A stretch of DNA of 64,000 bases from JALORV01 sp963766365. GTDB lineage: Bacteria > Pseudomonadota > Gammaproteobacteria > Burkholderiales > Burkholderiaceae_F. Shown in pieces: positions 48,729-60,365 of the stretch. The stretch spans positions 253,516 to 317,515 of the forward strand of contig CAVXZK010000013.1 of NCBI GenBank assembly GCA_963766365.1. The letters are read 5' to 3'. Made by a program: the position numbers and the translations under genes. The notes under the pieces were generated by a model. The model did no database searches. It saw only the letters and a list, made by a program, of their open reading frames with translations, and was not told the DNA's origin. Each line of letters opens with the position of its first letter. Position 1 is the first letter of the stretch.

Positions 48729-50813
48729 ATGACGATCACGACCCGCAGGGCCCTCGCCGTAACACTCTTTGCAGCCGCCGCGCTGGCCGCCGGCTGCGGC
48801 GGCGACAGCGGCTCCGCGCCTGCGCCGGCCCCGCCTCCGCCGCCGGTCAACCCGAGCGTCACCTGCACGACGCCGGGCCAGGTGTTCAGCGTCGTCGCCG
48901 ACCCGGCGGTCGCCGTCGGACGCACCACCGGTGCGGTGGTGGCCGGCTGCAGCGGGCCACTGCGCGATGTGGCGTGGCAGCAGACTGGTGGCCCGGGCGT
49001 AACGCTGCAGTCCGCCAGGACGCAGGCGATCAGCTTCGATCCGCCGTCGGCCGGTGCCTACACGTTCAGCGTGTCGTTCACGGACGTCGGCGGAGTCGCA
49101 CGGACTGCCACCGCGACGATCAACGCAGCGGCTCCGCCCGCCCCGGTGGCGGTCGTAGCCCGCGCGGATCAGGCTGTTCGTGCCGGCGGCCAGGCATCGA
49201 TCCGGGCGTGGCCAGAGGCGACCGGCAGTGAAACGCTGACCTGGCGCCAGACCGCCGGGCCCGCCGTCACGCTCGATACGAGCGACCAGAACCGCATCAT
49301 CTTCACGGCGCCGAACGTCACGCAGGACACGGGCCTGGTCTTTCGTGTGACGCGGACCAACGGCAGCACGACGGACTTCGACGACGTCACGGTTCTGGTC
49401 GAGGCCTACACCCAGGCACCGCCGGATCCGAGTGGCTCCGGGCCGTATATCTTCAGCGACATCCATGTGTCGCGCGTCTATCCGTACAAGGCGACCGGCC
49501 CATACGCCGATGTGCTCGTGAACTGTGTCTTCAGTGCGCAGCTGCAGTACTACGGCGCCGGAGCCAACCTCTGCGCGCTGTCCACACTTCCGTTCCTGCA
49601 CCAGACCACGAGCGGCAACGTGCCAACCGTCGCGCAGATCATGGATCGCGTGCTGGTCTCGCACGACTGGATGGGGAAGAACTTCGAGGCGTTCCTGCAG
49701 GCGAACGTCGACAAGACGGATCTGCTGCGGCTCTTCAACGGCGTCACCGCGATCGTCATCGGCGCGCACGTACGGCCGAGCTACTACTACTCCGTGACCG
49801 GCGCGATCTACCTCGATGCCGACAACTTCTGGCTGACCGCCGCTGAGCGTGATGTCATCGACGAGGCGCCTGATTTCCGTTCGGATTTCGACCGCGACCT
49901 GCAGTATTCGGGCGTCTGGCGCTATGCGAACAGCGCGAACGAGAACATCTTCCTGCCCTTCCCGGCCACATCACGCATTCCGCGGGACATCGGTTACCTG
50001 CTGCAGGAATCGGCGTGGCTGCTGTATCACGAGCTGGGTCATGCCTCGGACTTCCTGCCGGTGGCGGTTCGCAGCACGCTGAACTCCTCGCTGAGTCCGT
50101 GGGGGAATATTTCTCCCCGTTTCCAAGGCTCGCAGCTGCCTTCAGATCAACTCGCGGCGACGTATCCCCTGGTGTCGGCGGAGATGAAGGCTCTGGCCGA
50201 AATCCAGTTCATCACCGGCCCGGTCAGTGACGTGACGCTGGTGAACGGCATCCCGTACAGCACGCTGAAGACCTATACGCCGACCCAGGTGGCCGGTTTC
50301 TTTGCGCCTGACATTGCAACCGACGAATACAACTATTCGACGCGGCGCGAGGACCTGACGATGACCTTCGAGGAGGTCATGATGTCGCGCAACCACAGCT
50401 GGCGCCGCGACGTGGCATTCACCGACAAGGCGACGGCAACGTCGACCAGCGAGACGCTGATCGTGCGCTGGGGCCAGCGCGGGCGCGTCGGCGAGACGAC
50501 GATCAGGCCCCGCGCGCAGTTCGTCGTCTCGGAAATCGCGCCGTGGCTCGACGCGGCGGCGGTCGTGGCTGCACTGCCCGCGCCGATCCCGATGCGGCCC
50601 GGCGAGAGCTGGAAGGCCAACCTCGTCGTGCCGGCACCGCCGGGCGGCATGGCGAGTGCGATGGCGTTTGGCGGCGCAAAGCTGACGCCCGAACAGGATC
50701 GCCTCCTGCTGCGGCGTGCGCTGAGCCGTCAGTTGATCGGTGTCTCGGGGCCAGCGATGACGCATTCGACGCCGAACGAGCGGGTATTGAAGCACCTCGC
50801 GCGCGACCGCTGA
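48729..50813 (+). CDS. Lipoprotein with Ig-like domains and a HELGH zinc-peptidase motif
   Basis: A 694-residue secreted lipoprotein. The lipobox LAAGC (cysteine near residue 21) is followed by a Pro-rich linker and two Ig/PKD-like repeats (about residues 40-125 and 130-225). The C-terminal two-thirds contain HELGH at residues 434-438 in LLYHELGHASD, matching the HEXXH zinc site, with possible Glu ligands near FEEVMM (about residue 555). I do not recognise a named peptidase family. ATG 48729 is preferred over an in-frame ATG at 48678 because the signal peptide starts there. It stands alone between ubiB and a symporter gene. Confidence 0.7.
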   Translation: MTITTRRALAVTLFAAAALAAGCGGDSGSAPAPAPPPPPVNPSVTCTTPGQVFSVVADPAVAVGRTTGAVVAGCSGPLRDVAWQQTGGPGVTLQSARTQAISFDPPSAGAYTFSVSFTDVGGVARTATATINAAAPPAPVAVVARADQAVRAGGQASIRAWPEATGSETLTWRQTAGPAVTLDTSDQNRIIFTAPNVTQDTGLVFRVTRTNGSTTDFDDVTVLVEAYTQAPPDPSGSGPYIFSDIHVSRVYPYKATGPYADVLVNCVFSAQLQYYGAGANLCALSTLPFLHQTTSGNVPTVAQIMDRVLVSHDWMGKNFEAFLQANVDKTDLLRLFNGVTAIVIGAHVRPSYYYSVTGAIYLDADNFWLTAAERDVIDEAPDFRSDFDRDLQYSGVWRYANSANENIFLPFPATSRIPRDIGYLLQESAWLLYHELGHASDFLPVAVRSTLNSSLSPWGNISPRFQGSQLPSDQLAATYPLVSAEMKALAEIQFITGPVSDVTLVNGIPYSTLKTYTPTQVAGFFAPDIATDEYNYSTRREDLTMTFEEVMMSRNHSWRRDVAFTDKATATSTSETLIVRWGQRGRVGETTIRPRAQFVVSEIAPWLDAAAVVAALPAPIPMRPGESWKANLVVPAPPGGMASAMAFGGAKLTPEQDRLLLRRALSRQLIGVSGPAMTHSTPNERVLKHLARDR

Positions 50814-50905
50814 GCGTCAGCCTCGCCGCGGAGGGCGGCCGAACCGTGGCGGCGCGCCACATCGGCCTTGCCGCATAATCGCGCGAATTTTTCGCGCGGC
50901 TCGCC

Positions 50906-52405
50906 ATGACCCTGATCGCCTTCGTCGCCCTCTACCTGCTCGCCTCGGTCGCGATCGGCCTGTACGCCGCGACGCGCGTGAAGAACACCGCCGATTACGC
51001 GCTCGCCGGGCGCTCGCTGCCGCTGATCATGATCGTGACGACGACGTTCGCCACTTGGTTCGGTTCGGAGACCGTGCTCGGCATCCCGTCAAAATTTGTC
51101 GAAGGCGGGTTGCAGAAGACGGTGGAGGACCCGTTCGGCGCGGCGTTCTGCCTGGTCTTCGTCGGCATGTTCTTCGCGCGGAAGCTCTACAACATGAACC
51201 TGCTGACGATCGGCGACTTCTATCGGCAGCGTTATGGCAAGGGCGTCGAGATCTTCAGCGCCGCCGTCATCATGATCTCGTACCTCGGCTGGGTGGCCGC
51301 GCAGATCACCGCGCTGGGGCTGGTGTTCCACCTGCTCTCCGGTGGCGCGATCTCGTCGGTGCAGGGCATGGCGCTCGGCACCGCCATCGTGTTCATCTAC
51401 ACCGTGTTCGGAGGCATGTGGTCGGTGGCGCTGACTGACTTCCTGCAGATGATCATCATCGTCATCGGCCTGTCTCTGATCGCCTGGTTCGCGGCGGATC
51501 TCGCCGGTGGCGCCGGCAAGGTCGTCGATTACGCCGCCGGCAGGGAAATGTTCCAGTTCTTCCCGCAGCCGACACTGCACGCGTGGTTGTTCTGGCTGGG
51601 CGCCGCGATCACGATCATGATCGGCTCGATTCCGCAGCAGGACGTGTTCCAGCGCGTGATGTCGGCGAAGAACGCCGACACCGCCGTCAAGGGCCCAATC
51701 ATCGGCGGAATCGCCTATCTCGCCTTCGCGTTCGTGCCGATGTTCATCGGCGTCGCGGCGTTCCTCATCATGCCCGAGGTCGCGGCCGCGCTCGCCGAGG
51801 AGGATTCGCAGAAGGTCCTGCCGACCCTGGTGCTGGAGCGCATGCCAGTGTGGCTGCAGGTCATGTTCTTTGGCGCGCTGCTGTCGGCAATCATGTCGAC
51901 GGCGTCGGCGACCCTCCTCGCGCCCTCGACCACCTTCGTCGAGAACATCCTGAAGAACTTCCATGCGCTGCCGGACAAGCGTGGTCTGCGCGCGATGCGC
52001 ATCACGGTGTCCGTCTTCACCGTCTGCGTGTTGATCTACTCGATCATCATGGAAGGCACGCCGATCTATGAACTGGTGGCGATGGCTTACCAGTTCCCGG
52101 TGGTCGGGGCGTTCTGGCCGCTGGTGTGCGGCCTGTACTGGAAGCGCTCGACGACGCAGGGCGCGATCTGGTCGATCGTGCTCGGCATGAGCACCTGGGC
52201 GATCCTCGAGTTCACGCCGCTCTCCGAAGTGTTCCCGTCGGTGCTCGGCGGCTTCATCTTCGCGGGTATCGGCATGGTGGCGGGCTCACTGGCTCCGACC
52301 CAGGGCAACGTTGCGCACCGCGCGCGCACCGTGTCGCACGGGCCGCACTCGCACGCCGGCCACGGCCACCACTCGACGCAGACGGCAAAGCGGCCGGCGC
52401 AGTAA
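50906..52405 (+). CDS. Sodium:solute symporter (SSS family)
   Basis: A 499-residue, about 13-helix symporter. It has the core motifs of the family, such as YALAGRSLPLIMIVTTTFATWFGSETVLG near the N-terminus and SAIMSTASATLLAPSTTFVENI with the sodium-binding serines/threonines. The C-terminus is a hydrophilic His-rich tail (HGPHSHAGHGHHS). The substrate could be a carboxylate, proline-like solute or other small molecule. No neighbouring gene narrows this. It converges with the DUF6279 gene on the other strand. Confidence 0.92.
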   Translation: MTLIAFVALYLLASVAIGLYAATRVKNTADYALAGRSLPLIMIVTTTFATWFGSETVLGIPSKFVEGGLQKTVEDPFGAAFCLVFVGMFFARKLYNMNLLTIGDFYRQRYGKGVEIFSAAVIMISYLGWVAAQITALGLVFHLLSGGAISSVQGMALGTAIVFIYTVFGGMWSVALTDFLQMIIIVIGLSLIAWFAADLAGGAGKVVDYAAGREMFQFFPQPTLHAWLFWLGAAITIMIGSIPQQDVFQRVMSAKNADTAVKGPIIGGIAYLAFAFVPMFIGVAAFLIMPEVAAALAEEDSQKVLPTLVLERMPVWLQVMFFGALLSAIMSTASATLLAPSTTFVENILKNFHALPDKRGLRAMRITVSVFTVCVLIYSIIMEGTPIYELVAMAYQFPVVGAFWPLVCGLYWKRSTTQGAIWSIVLGMSTWAILEFTPLSEVFPSVLGGFIFAGIGMVAGSLAPTQGNVAHRARTVSHGPHSHAGHGHHSTQTAKRPAQ

Positions 52406-52420
52406 GCGGGCGCGCGGCGA

Positions 52421-53326
52421 TCAACCGGGCGGAAGCGCGGCCCGCTCGCTCGCCAGCGAGGTCAAGTCGTCGACAAAGCTGCCGAGCTTGCGCGACAGCG
52501 CCGCTTTCTGCTCCGGCGACGCGGCGTTGATCAGCTGGGCGATCAGATCCGCATTCCCGGCCCGGAACCGCTCGATCGCGCGCCGACGCTCCGGATCGAC
52601 TGGACTCTGCAGCTGCGAAAAGTAGCCGCGCACCCAGCCGGTCGCTATCGACTCGCTCGGACGCTCAGCCTGGATCCGCTGCACAACCGCGATCAGTTCA
52701 CGCTGCCGGCGCTCGCGTTCGTCGACCCACCACGCGGCGCTGTCGGGGCGCCCTGCCAGGGTGGAGCGAACGATCTCGAGCTGCTCGCGTGACAGGCTGC
52801 CGAACCAGAACTCCGCGCGCTCCGCGTATTTCTTCACGCGGTCGTCGAGCGTATCCTTGCCCGCGAACTGCACCAGCTCGCGCCGCGCCTTTGAGCTGTC
52901 GCTGGCGAACTTGCGCTCCATCTTCGTGATCTGGTCCGGCGTGAGCGTCAACGCCAATTCGGCGAGATCCGGTGCCGCGCGGTCCCCGAGGGCGGCAAGG
53001 CGCGCGTTGACCGCCTGGTTGAACACCAGCACGTCGGTGGCCGTCACTGGACCGGCAAGCTTGCTGCGCGTCGCCTCGATGAGCTGAACATAGTCGCGCA
53101 GCTGTGTTGAACGGTGCCAGGCCATGAGCGCGGCGGCGCGTTCCTTGACCAACTGCTCCTGCTCGGGCGTCAGGCCGACATAGCCATCGATGGAGTAGGT
53201 GACCAGCGTGTCGGCGTAGTTGTATCCCAGCCGCACGCCGGTGCTGCACGCGGTAAGCGCGAGCGCCGCAGCCAGCAGCAGCCAGGAACGGAGCACGACA
53301 AGCAGTGACTTAGAATCCCGGCGCAC
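52421..53326 (-). CDS. DUF6279 family lipoprotein
   Basis: A 301-residue lipoprotein with signal peptide and lipobox LTAC (cysteine near residue 27). The mature part opens with [35 protein letters not shown], characteristic of this family, and is otherwise helical and charged. Function is unknown. The start is GTG 53326, which has AGGAGG six bases upstream on the minus strand (53333-53338 region). Its start is only 19 bases from the ATG of glmU, which runs the other way. Confidence 0.85.
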   Translation of the reverse strand: MRRDSKSLLVVLRSWLLLAAALALTACSTGVRLGYNYADTLVTYSIDGYVGLTPEQEQLVKERAAALMAWHRSTQLRDYVQLIEATRSKLAGPVTATDVLVFNQAVNARLAALGDRAAPDLAELALTLTPDQITKMERKFASDSSKARRELVQFAGKDTLDDRVKKYAERAEFWFGSLSREQLEIVRSTLAGRPDSAAWWVDERERRQRELIAVVQRIQAERPSESIATGWVRGYFSQLQSPVDPERRRAIERFRAGNADLIAQLINAASPEQKAALSRKLGSFVDDLTSLASERAALPPG

Positions 53327-53345
53327 TCATGACCTCCTGCGCACC

Positions 53346-54716
53346 ATGAACATCGTGATTCTGGCGGCGGGGCAGGGCAAGCGCATGCGCTCGTCACTGC
53401 CCAAGGTACTGCATCCCATTGCGGGCCGGCCGATGTTAGCGCACGTCATCGACACCGCGCGCATCGTTTCCGCGCGCCAGCCCAATCCGCGCATCGTGGT
53501 CGTCGTCGGCCATGGCGCCGAGGCGGTGCGCACGGCGTTTGCCTCGGAGCGCGACGTGGTCTTTGTGCTGCAGGAGCCGCAACTCGGCACCGGGCACGCG
53601 GTGATGCAGGCGCTGCCGCACCTTGCCGACGGCACGCACACGCTGGTCCTTTACGGCGACGTGCCGCTGGTGTCGGCGGCCACGCTCGAACGCCTGCTGG
53701 TCGCCGCCGGCCGTGGCGTCGGTCTGCTGACGGTGCTGCTCGATGACCCGCACGGCTATGGGCGCATCGTGCGCGGCGACGGACAGGTGCGACGCATCGT
53801 CGAGGAGAAGGACGCGGCTCCGGCCGAGCGCGCGCTGCGCGAAGTCAATACCGGGATCCTCGTCGCGCCGACGCACCGGCTGCGCGACTGGCTGGCGCAA
53901 CTCTCGGACAACAACGCGCAGCGCGAGTACTACCTTACGGACATCATCGCGCAGGCGGTGGCCGAAGGCATCAGCGTGAACGCGACCCATCCGGACGCGG
54001 TCGTCGAGACGCTGGGGGTCAACTCCAAGTCGCAACTGGCGCAGCTCGAGCGCACGTACCAGCGCCGTCTTGCGGACGCGCTGCTCGAGCGCGGGGTCAC
54101 GCTGGCCGATCCCGCGCGGATCGACGTCCGTGGCGAGCTGTCGTGCGGAGCCGATGTGTCGATCGACGTCGGCTGCGTGTTCGAAGGCCGGGTCGTGCTC
54201 GGCGATGGCGTTCGCATCGGTCCGAACAATGTGCTGCGCGACTGCCAGATCGGCGCGGGCACCGAAGTGCTCGGGTTCTGCTTTCTCGAGAACGCGACGA
54301 TCGGCGCTCGGGCGCGCCTCGGTCCGTTCGCGCGCATGCGTCCGTCCTCGTCCCTGGCCGATGAAGTGCACATCGGCAATTTCGTCGAAGTGAAGAACTC
54401 CACGATGGGTGAGGGTTCGAAGGCCAACCACCTTGCCTATGTCGGCGATGCCACCGTCGGCGCGCGGGTGAACATCGGCGCCGGGACCATCATTGCGAAC
54501 TACGACGGTGTGAACAAGCACCGCACCACGATCGGCGACGATGCACAGACCGGCTCCAACTCCGTGCTGGTCGCTCCAATCGAGATCGGCGCCGGCGCGA
54601 CGATCGGCGCCGGCTCCACGGTGAGCAAGAACGCACCGGCCGGCAAGCTCACCGTGGCGCGCGCGAAGCAGGTGACGTTGGAGGGTTGGAAGCGTCCGGC
54701 GAAGAAGCCTCGCTAG
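53346..54716 (+). CDS. glmU: Bifunctional GlmU (N-acetyltransferase / UDP-GlcNAc pyrophosphorylase)
   Basis: Makes UDP-GlcNAc from glucosamine-1-phosphate in two steps: acetylation, then uridylylation. The 456-residue product has the N-terminal nucleotidyltransferase motif [15 protein letters not shown] at about residues 6-20, LYGDVPL near 100, and a C-terminal left-handed beta-helix with hexapeptide repeats and the catalytic region [21 protein letters not shown]. The start is ATG 53346, the family start. The matching glmS lies 0.65 kb downstream, with an Lrp-type regulator between them. Confidence 0.97.
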   Translation: MNIVILAAGQGKRMRSSLPKVLHPIAGRPMLAHVIDTARIVSARQPNPRIVVVVGHGAEAVRTAFASERDVVFVLQEPQLGTGHAVMQALPHLADGTHTLVLYGDVPLVSAATLERLLVAAGRGVGLLTVLLDDPHGYGRIVRGDGQVRRIVEEKDAAPAERALREVNTGILVAPTHRLRDWLAQLSDNNAQREYYLTDIIAQAVAEGISVNATHPDAVVETLGVNSKSQLAQLERTYQRRLADALLERGVTLADPARIDVRGELSCGADVSIDVGCVFEGRVVLGDGVRIGPNNVLRDCQIGAGTEVLGFCFLENATIGARARLGPFARMRPSSSLADEVHIGNFVEVKNSTMGEGSKANHLAYVGDATVGARVNIGAGTIIANYDGVNKHRTTIGDDAQTGSNSVLVAPIEIGAGATIGAGSTVSKNAPAGKLTVARAKQVTLEGWKRPAKKPR

Positions 54717-54737
54717 CGGTTTCCCGGGGCGGCGCTG

Positions 54738-55193
54738 CTACACCGGCAGCACCGGGGCGAACTTGCTGCGCCTGACCGCGAAGAAGCTGCGCACGTTCCG
54801 CACGTTTGCCTCGGCCGTCAACGCGCGATGGACGAAGGCGTGGTACGCCGGCATGTCCAGCACGAAGACGATCAGGATGAAGTCCGGTCCGCTGGCCACG
54901 CGGTAGCACTGCTGGACTGCGGCTTCAGCCGTGGCGGCGGCCTCGAAGGCGGTGAGTGCCTCGGCGCTCTGCACGTCGAGAGTCACCTCGAGTATCGCGG
55001 TCAGTCCGGCGCCGATGACGTCGGGAGACAAGATCGCCGTCTGCCGTTCGATGACTCCGTCATCGACCAGCCGTCGCACCCTCCGCAGTGCTGTGGCCGG
55101 CGAGACGTGAGCGCGCGCAGCCAGCTCCTGGTTGGTCAAGGCGCTGTCCTGCTGGAGCAGCCGCAACAGGCGGCGGTCGGTCTCGTCGAGCAT
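54738..55193 (-). CDS. Lrp/AsnC-family transcriptional regulator
   Basis: A 151-residue regulator with an N-terminal winged helix (LDETDRRLLRLLQQDSALTNQELAARAHVSPATALRRVRRL in the first 45 residues) and a C-terminal RAM ligand-binding domain ending in FFAVRRSKFAPVLPV. Such proteins bind amino acids and control nearby genes. It is transcribed away from glmS, and the 176-bp gap between the two would hold both promoters. A link to amino-sugar synthesis is only positional. Start at 55193; the frame is open further but not conserved. Confidence 0.9.
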   Translation of the reverse strand: MLDETDRRLLRLLQQDSALTNQELAARAHVSPATALRRVRRLVDDGVIERQTAILSPDVIGAGLTAILEVTLDVQSAEALTAFEAAATAEAAVQQCYRVASGPDFILIVFVLDMPAYHAFVHRALTAEANVRNVRSFFAVRRSKFAPVLPV

Positions 55194-55369
55194 CAAGGCT
55201 TTCGCACCGGGAGTCGGGGATGAACGAATCAGTCTCCAGTGTGGCCGATTAGAAAGAAAATTGCAAGCCGGTAACGTAGCGAAATTTTCAACCACTTTGA
55301 CAGGCATTTTCGAAAGCTCGCATCGGCGACTCCCGCGTACGCTTCCCGCGACGTCAAGGAGGTGAAGGC

Positions 55370-57227
<1,858 letters not shown>

Positions 57228-57252
57228 GGCTGGGCGACAATTTTGGTGCAGA

Positions 57253-57322
57253 GGAATCAAGTTCGGAACAGGGGATAAAGTTCGGAACTGCAGGCAACGG
57301 AGCAGGAAATAAGTTTGGAACC
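57253..57322 (+). repeat. Three imperfect direct repeats of about 18 bp
   Basis: Copies at 57253-57270, 57271-57289 and 57305-57322 share the pattern GG(A/G)ATAAAGTTCGGAAC with small changes. They start 26 bases after the corrected glmS stop. Purpose unknown. Confidence 0.6.
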
Positions 57323-57506
57323 GCGGACCACTTGCTCGGCGCCTACCGGCCAACACCGGACAGACCGGCTCCGGGTTCCACTCAGATCGGCGAACGTCGG
57401 TCCGTGCCTGTAGAGCGGTCGCTCAACGGTCGCTCCATCGTTGGCATGAATCGACGCGCCGGCCCGCGCCGGGCATACTTCGGGGTCATGTGACTGGCGA
57501 TTCGTC

Positions 57507-58016
57507 ATGACCTGGCCGGCGCTGTATGCCACGGCGTCCACCGCCTCTGCGCAGCTCTATAAGTGGGTCGATGCCAGCGGCGGCGTCAACGACGGCGACT
57601 GGCCACTGGCGGGCGTCAAGCTGCTGCCCGTTAACCACGGCACGCTCAGTTCGGTCGCCGACGGCGCGCTTGCGGGGGCTCTCCCGCCCGCGCACCGGGC
57701 GCACCAGCTTCTGCTCGGTCGGCCCAGCTGCAAACGTGCGCAATGAAGTCTTGTCATCAAGTGGCCCGGCCTCGCTGGGCGACGCCAATGTCGATGCACT
57801 AATGCGCCGTACTATGACTATGCGCGGCGGCCGTTGGCGGTGGAGGCGGCGCGAGTTGCGGCGCGAAAACGTGCCGGTCGCAGAGCGACTCCTACCCATC
57901 GGCACCCTGCCATACCGGACATGCTGTGCGGCGAGATGCAACGCGGTTACAAGCTGGACTTCGCGCACCGGCCACGACCTGCCACTTGCGGTGTCGGGCC
58001 AGCGGCAGCCTGAAAG
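57507..58016 (+). pseudogene. Relic of a DUF4124-type exported protein
   Basis: A short frame from 57507 has a signal-like start and then QLYKWVDASGGVN, the diagnostic opening of DUF4124 domains, but it loses the rest of the motif (the usual YSDRPP) and stops at 57746. Another frame from about 57790 continues with YYDYARRPLAVEAARVAARKRAG-like sequence and KLDFAHRPRPATC, which is compatible with the C-terminus of the same kind of protein. At least one frameshift lies between. The 3' end is cut by the IS3-type element at 58017. Confidence 0.6.
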
Positions 58017-58984
58017 TGGAGTTCCCAGGATTCAGTGGACACGGCCGCGGCGTTGCTTAATAGTGACCTCAAACTGATCCGGCTGACGCTGCTGAGATGG
58101 CTGTGACGACGGTCTCGATGAAGGCTTCGATGTAGTCAGCGATGCTCCGTTCGCGACATCGTGGCTCTCTTGCACGTGCTTCTTATCCGTTCCTTCAGCT
58201 TCCGAAGAAGGATCGGCGACCGCATCGTCCCGGCGCAGCAGTTCCCTTCGTGGTGCCATGCTCGGCTCGAGATGGCTTCGACTTGGCAAGCGCTTCAGGT
58301 ATTGCTCCCGTATTGCGTGCCCTGATCGGAGTGAATCAATGTGTCTTTCGGATGGTGGCTTTGGGACTGCTATTTAACGGGGCATCGAGGACGAGCTCGC
58401 GATGGATCGTCGAACTCGTCGACGCAGCCGATGATCTTGCGAGAACAGATCCATCACTACGGCCAGGAAGGCGCCTTGCCATGTCCGGATGTAGGCGACG
58501 TGAGGTTTATGCTTGTTCGGGCGCGTGACCGTGAACTGCTGCTGAAGCAGGTTGAAATCAACACCGACCGCTCGCCAATTGATGCGCCTGGGTGTGATAG
58601 CCGTGCAACGCTCGCAGTCCGTTTTCGCGCATGAGACGCGCCACCGATGCTGCTGCATGCTCCTCGGTTCACACGAAGGTCGAGAAAAACGCGCGGGGCC
58701 CCTGTAGATGCCGTGGCCGGCGTTGAATGACGCCTGGATCGAACTGAAGCAGCCTTGCATCCTCCTGGCCGCGCTTCGAACGGGCTCTCGAAGCGACTGA
58801 GCAGCCGCTGCGAGCAACCCCCAGGAACTCGGCACATCATCTCGACTCTGTGTTGCCTTTGATGTGCCTCGATAACTTGTAGATCTCCCGGAACTCGGCT
58901 CGCGCTTCGCTTTTCGGACATGGTGGTACCTTCTCAGGCAAAGACAGGCCTGCCATCACTGTCCACCAAATCCTGGGAACTCCA
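58017..58984 (-). mobile_element. Internally deleted IS3-family insertion sequence
   Basis: Terminal inverted repeats of 26 bp, TGGAGTTCCCAGGATT followed by ten less conserved bases, lie at 58017-58042 and 58959-58984 (23 of 26 identical). Between them the minus strand shows scattered fragments of an IS3-type transposase in several frames: orfA-like EFREIYKL, then orfB pieces GVARSG, GAPRVFLDLR, LMRENGLRALHGY, TVTRPNK, TIHRELVLDA and the C-terminal DQFE. The 968-bp length is below the usual 1.2-1.4 kb, and every domain is frameshifted. No flanking target duplication is visible (GAAAG left, GACGC right). Immobile unless helped in trans. Confidence 0.88.
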
Positions 58985-59195
58985 GACGCGGCCACTTCCA
59001 AACATCGCATAGTGCGAGGAATTCGCCTCAGAGCGGACACTTCGGCGGTCACGGACACGCCCCTGCTTGCGCCCTCTCACCATCTGACCGATCCACCATG
59101 CTGCATCCTCTCGGCGCGTCGAACGTGGATCCACTACAACAAGTAACCCTGATGCCGACCTTGAACAACATTACTTCCGCATCCGGAGGGCCGCA
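58985..59195. other. Gap after the IS element
   Basis: I see no gene or repeat. The last bases, TCCGGAGGGCCGCA (59181-59194), contain a strong GGAGG Shine-Dalgarno for the ATG at 59196. Confidence 0.5.
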
Positions 59196-60362
59196 ATGAA
59201 AAACGTCTCTCGTGCTGCTTGCATTCGCGATCGCGACATGTTCTTCCCATTCGCCGGCTTTCCGCCCTCGCTGTGCCGCCCGATGAGGACAAACAAGGAA
59301 CACGTGCTCGTCACGTCGCGACGGGAGCACCTTCGCCATCAGAGCGTGACAAACAACTCCATGATGGACCTGATGTCCAAGTGAGCGGAACGCCCGCCGG
59401 ACTCACCTCAGCGGATTGGCCCGGCAATCAACGTCGGCAGCACGAAGTGGTGGTGGGTCGGTCAGACCAACGGCATCATCCGGGGCTTCGAGTACCAGCG
59501 CAACGACATGCTCGAGGACATGGTCGTCGACCCTGATCGCAGCGTGGTCGTCGACACCTACATCACGCCGGGCCGCCCCGACGTCGGATCGAACTTCGTC
59601 GGCACGACGCCGAACGGCAAGGTCGTCTGGAATGCGGCCCGCGAGGTGGACGAGATCCAGGAGATCGACGGCGATCCCAACAGCGCAACCTTCGGCCAGA
59701 TCCTGACGCGCATTCCCGTGCCGCTGTCGTCAAAGGCCTCCTCTCTCACCGCGACTGCTGGAGCGATGCGCCCCTGCGACATGAGCATCACGCCCGACGG
59801 CAAGTACCTGTTCGAGCCCGACCTGGGCGGCGAGACGGTGACCGCCGTCGACATCCGTACGCGGCAGGTCGTGAAGCAGCTGCTTCTCGAACCCAATAAT
59901 CCAGCCGTGTCACCGCGCGTCCGGCCGTTCATGCTCACGACGAACGGGAGAATTGCCCTGGTCGAGAACCTCGAGGGAACCTATGCAGTCCTCGACGTCA
60001 CCGTTCCGGCGAACATGTACGAGATCAAGCGCCTGACGCAGGCCGACGGTGTCGGCGTATCGCCACAGACCAGCGAGTTCACGCCGGACGGCAAGTACGC
60101 GTACCTGATCGCCAATGGCTCGGGCACGGTTCCTGGCGTGGTCAGCGTGCTCGATCTCGCAAGCCTCACGATCACGAAGCAGATCGTGCTTCCCGCCGGG
60201 TGCCGGCCCCATTCAGGAGACTTCTCGCGCGACGGGCAGCACTTCTTCGTGAATTGTTCGGGGGCGAGCTCGGTCGCGGTCATCGACACCAAGGCCCAGC
60301 AGGTCGTGCAGAACGTTGCGCTGGCCGACAACGTCACGCCGCGCGGCGTAATCGTCCGCTAG
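59196..60362 (+). pseudogene. YncE-like beta-propeller lipoprotein with disrupted 5' end
   Basis: The protein core from about 59420 to 60362 (314 residues) is an intact YVTN/YncE-type beta-propeller with repeats such as MSITPDGKYLFEPDLGGETVTAVDIRTRQVVKQL, SEFTPDGKYAYLIANGSG and GDFSRDGQHFFVNCSG. Upstream, GGAGG and an ATG at 59196 begin a signal sequence that is completed only in a shifted frame (VLLAFAIATC, a lipobox), and the frame shifts again before 59420. Two small indels thus separate the export signal from the propeller. If translated from ATG 59508, it would be a truncated cytoplasmic protein of 284 residues. Confidence 0.7.
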
Positions 60363-60365
60363 CCG

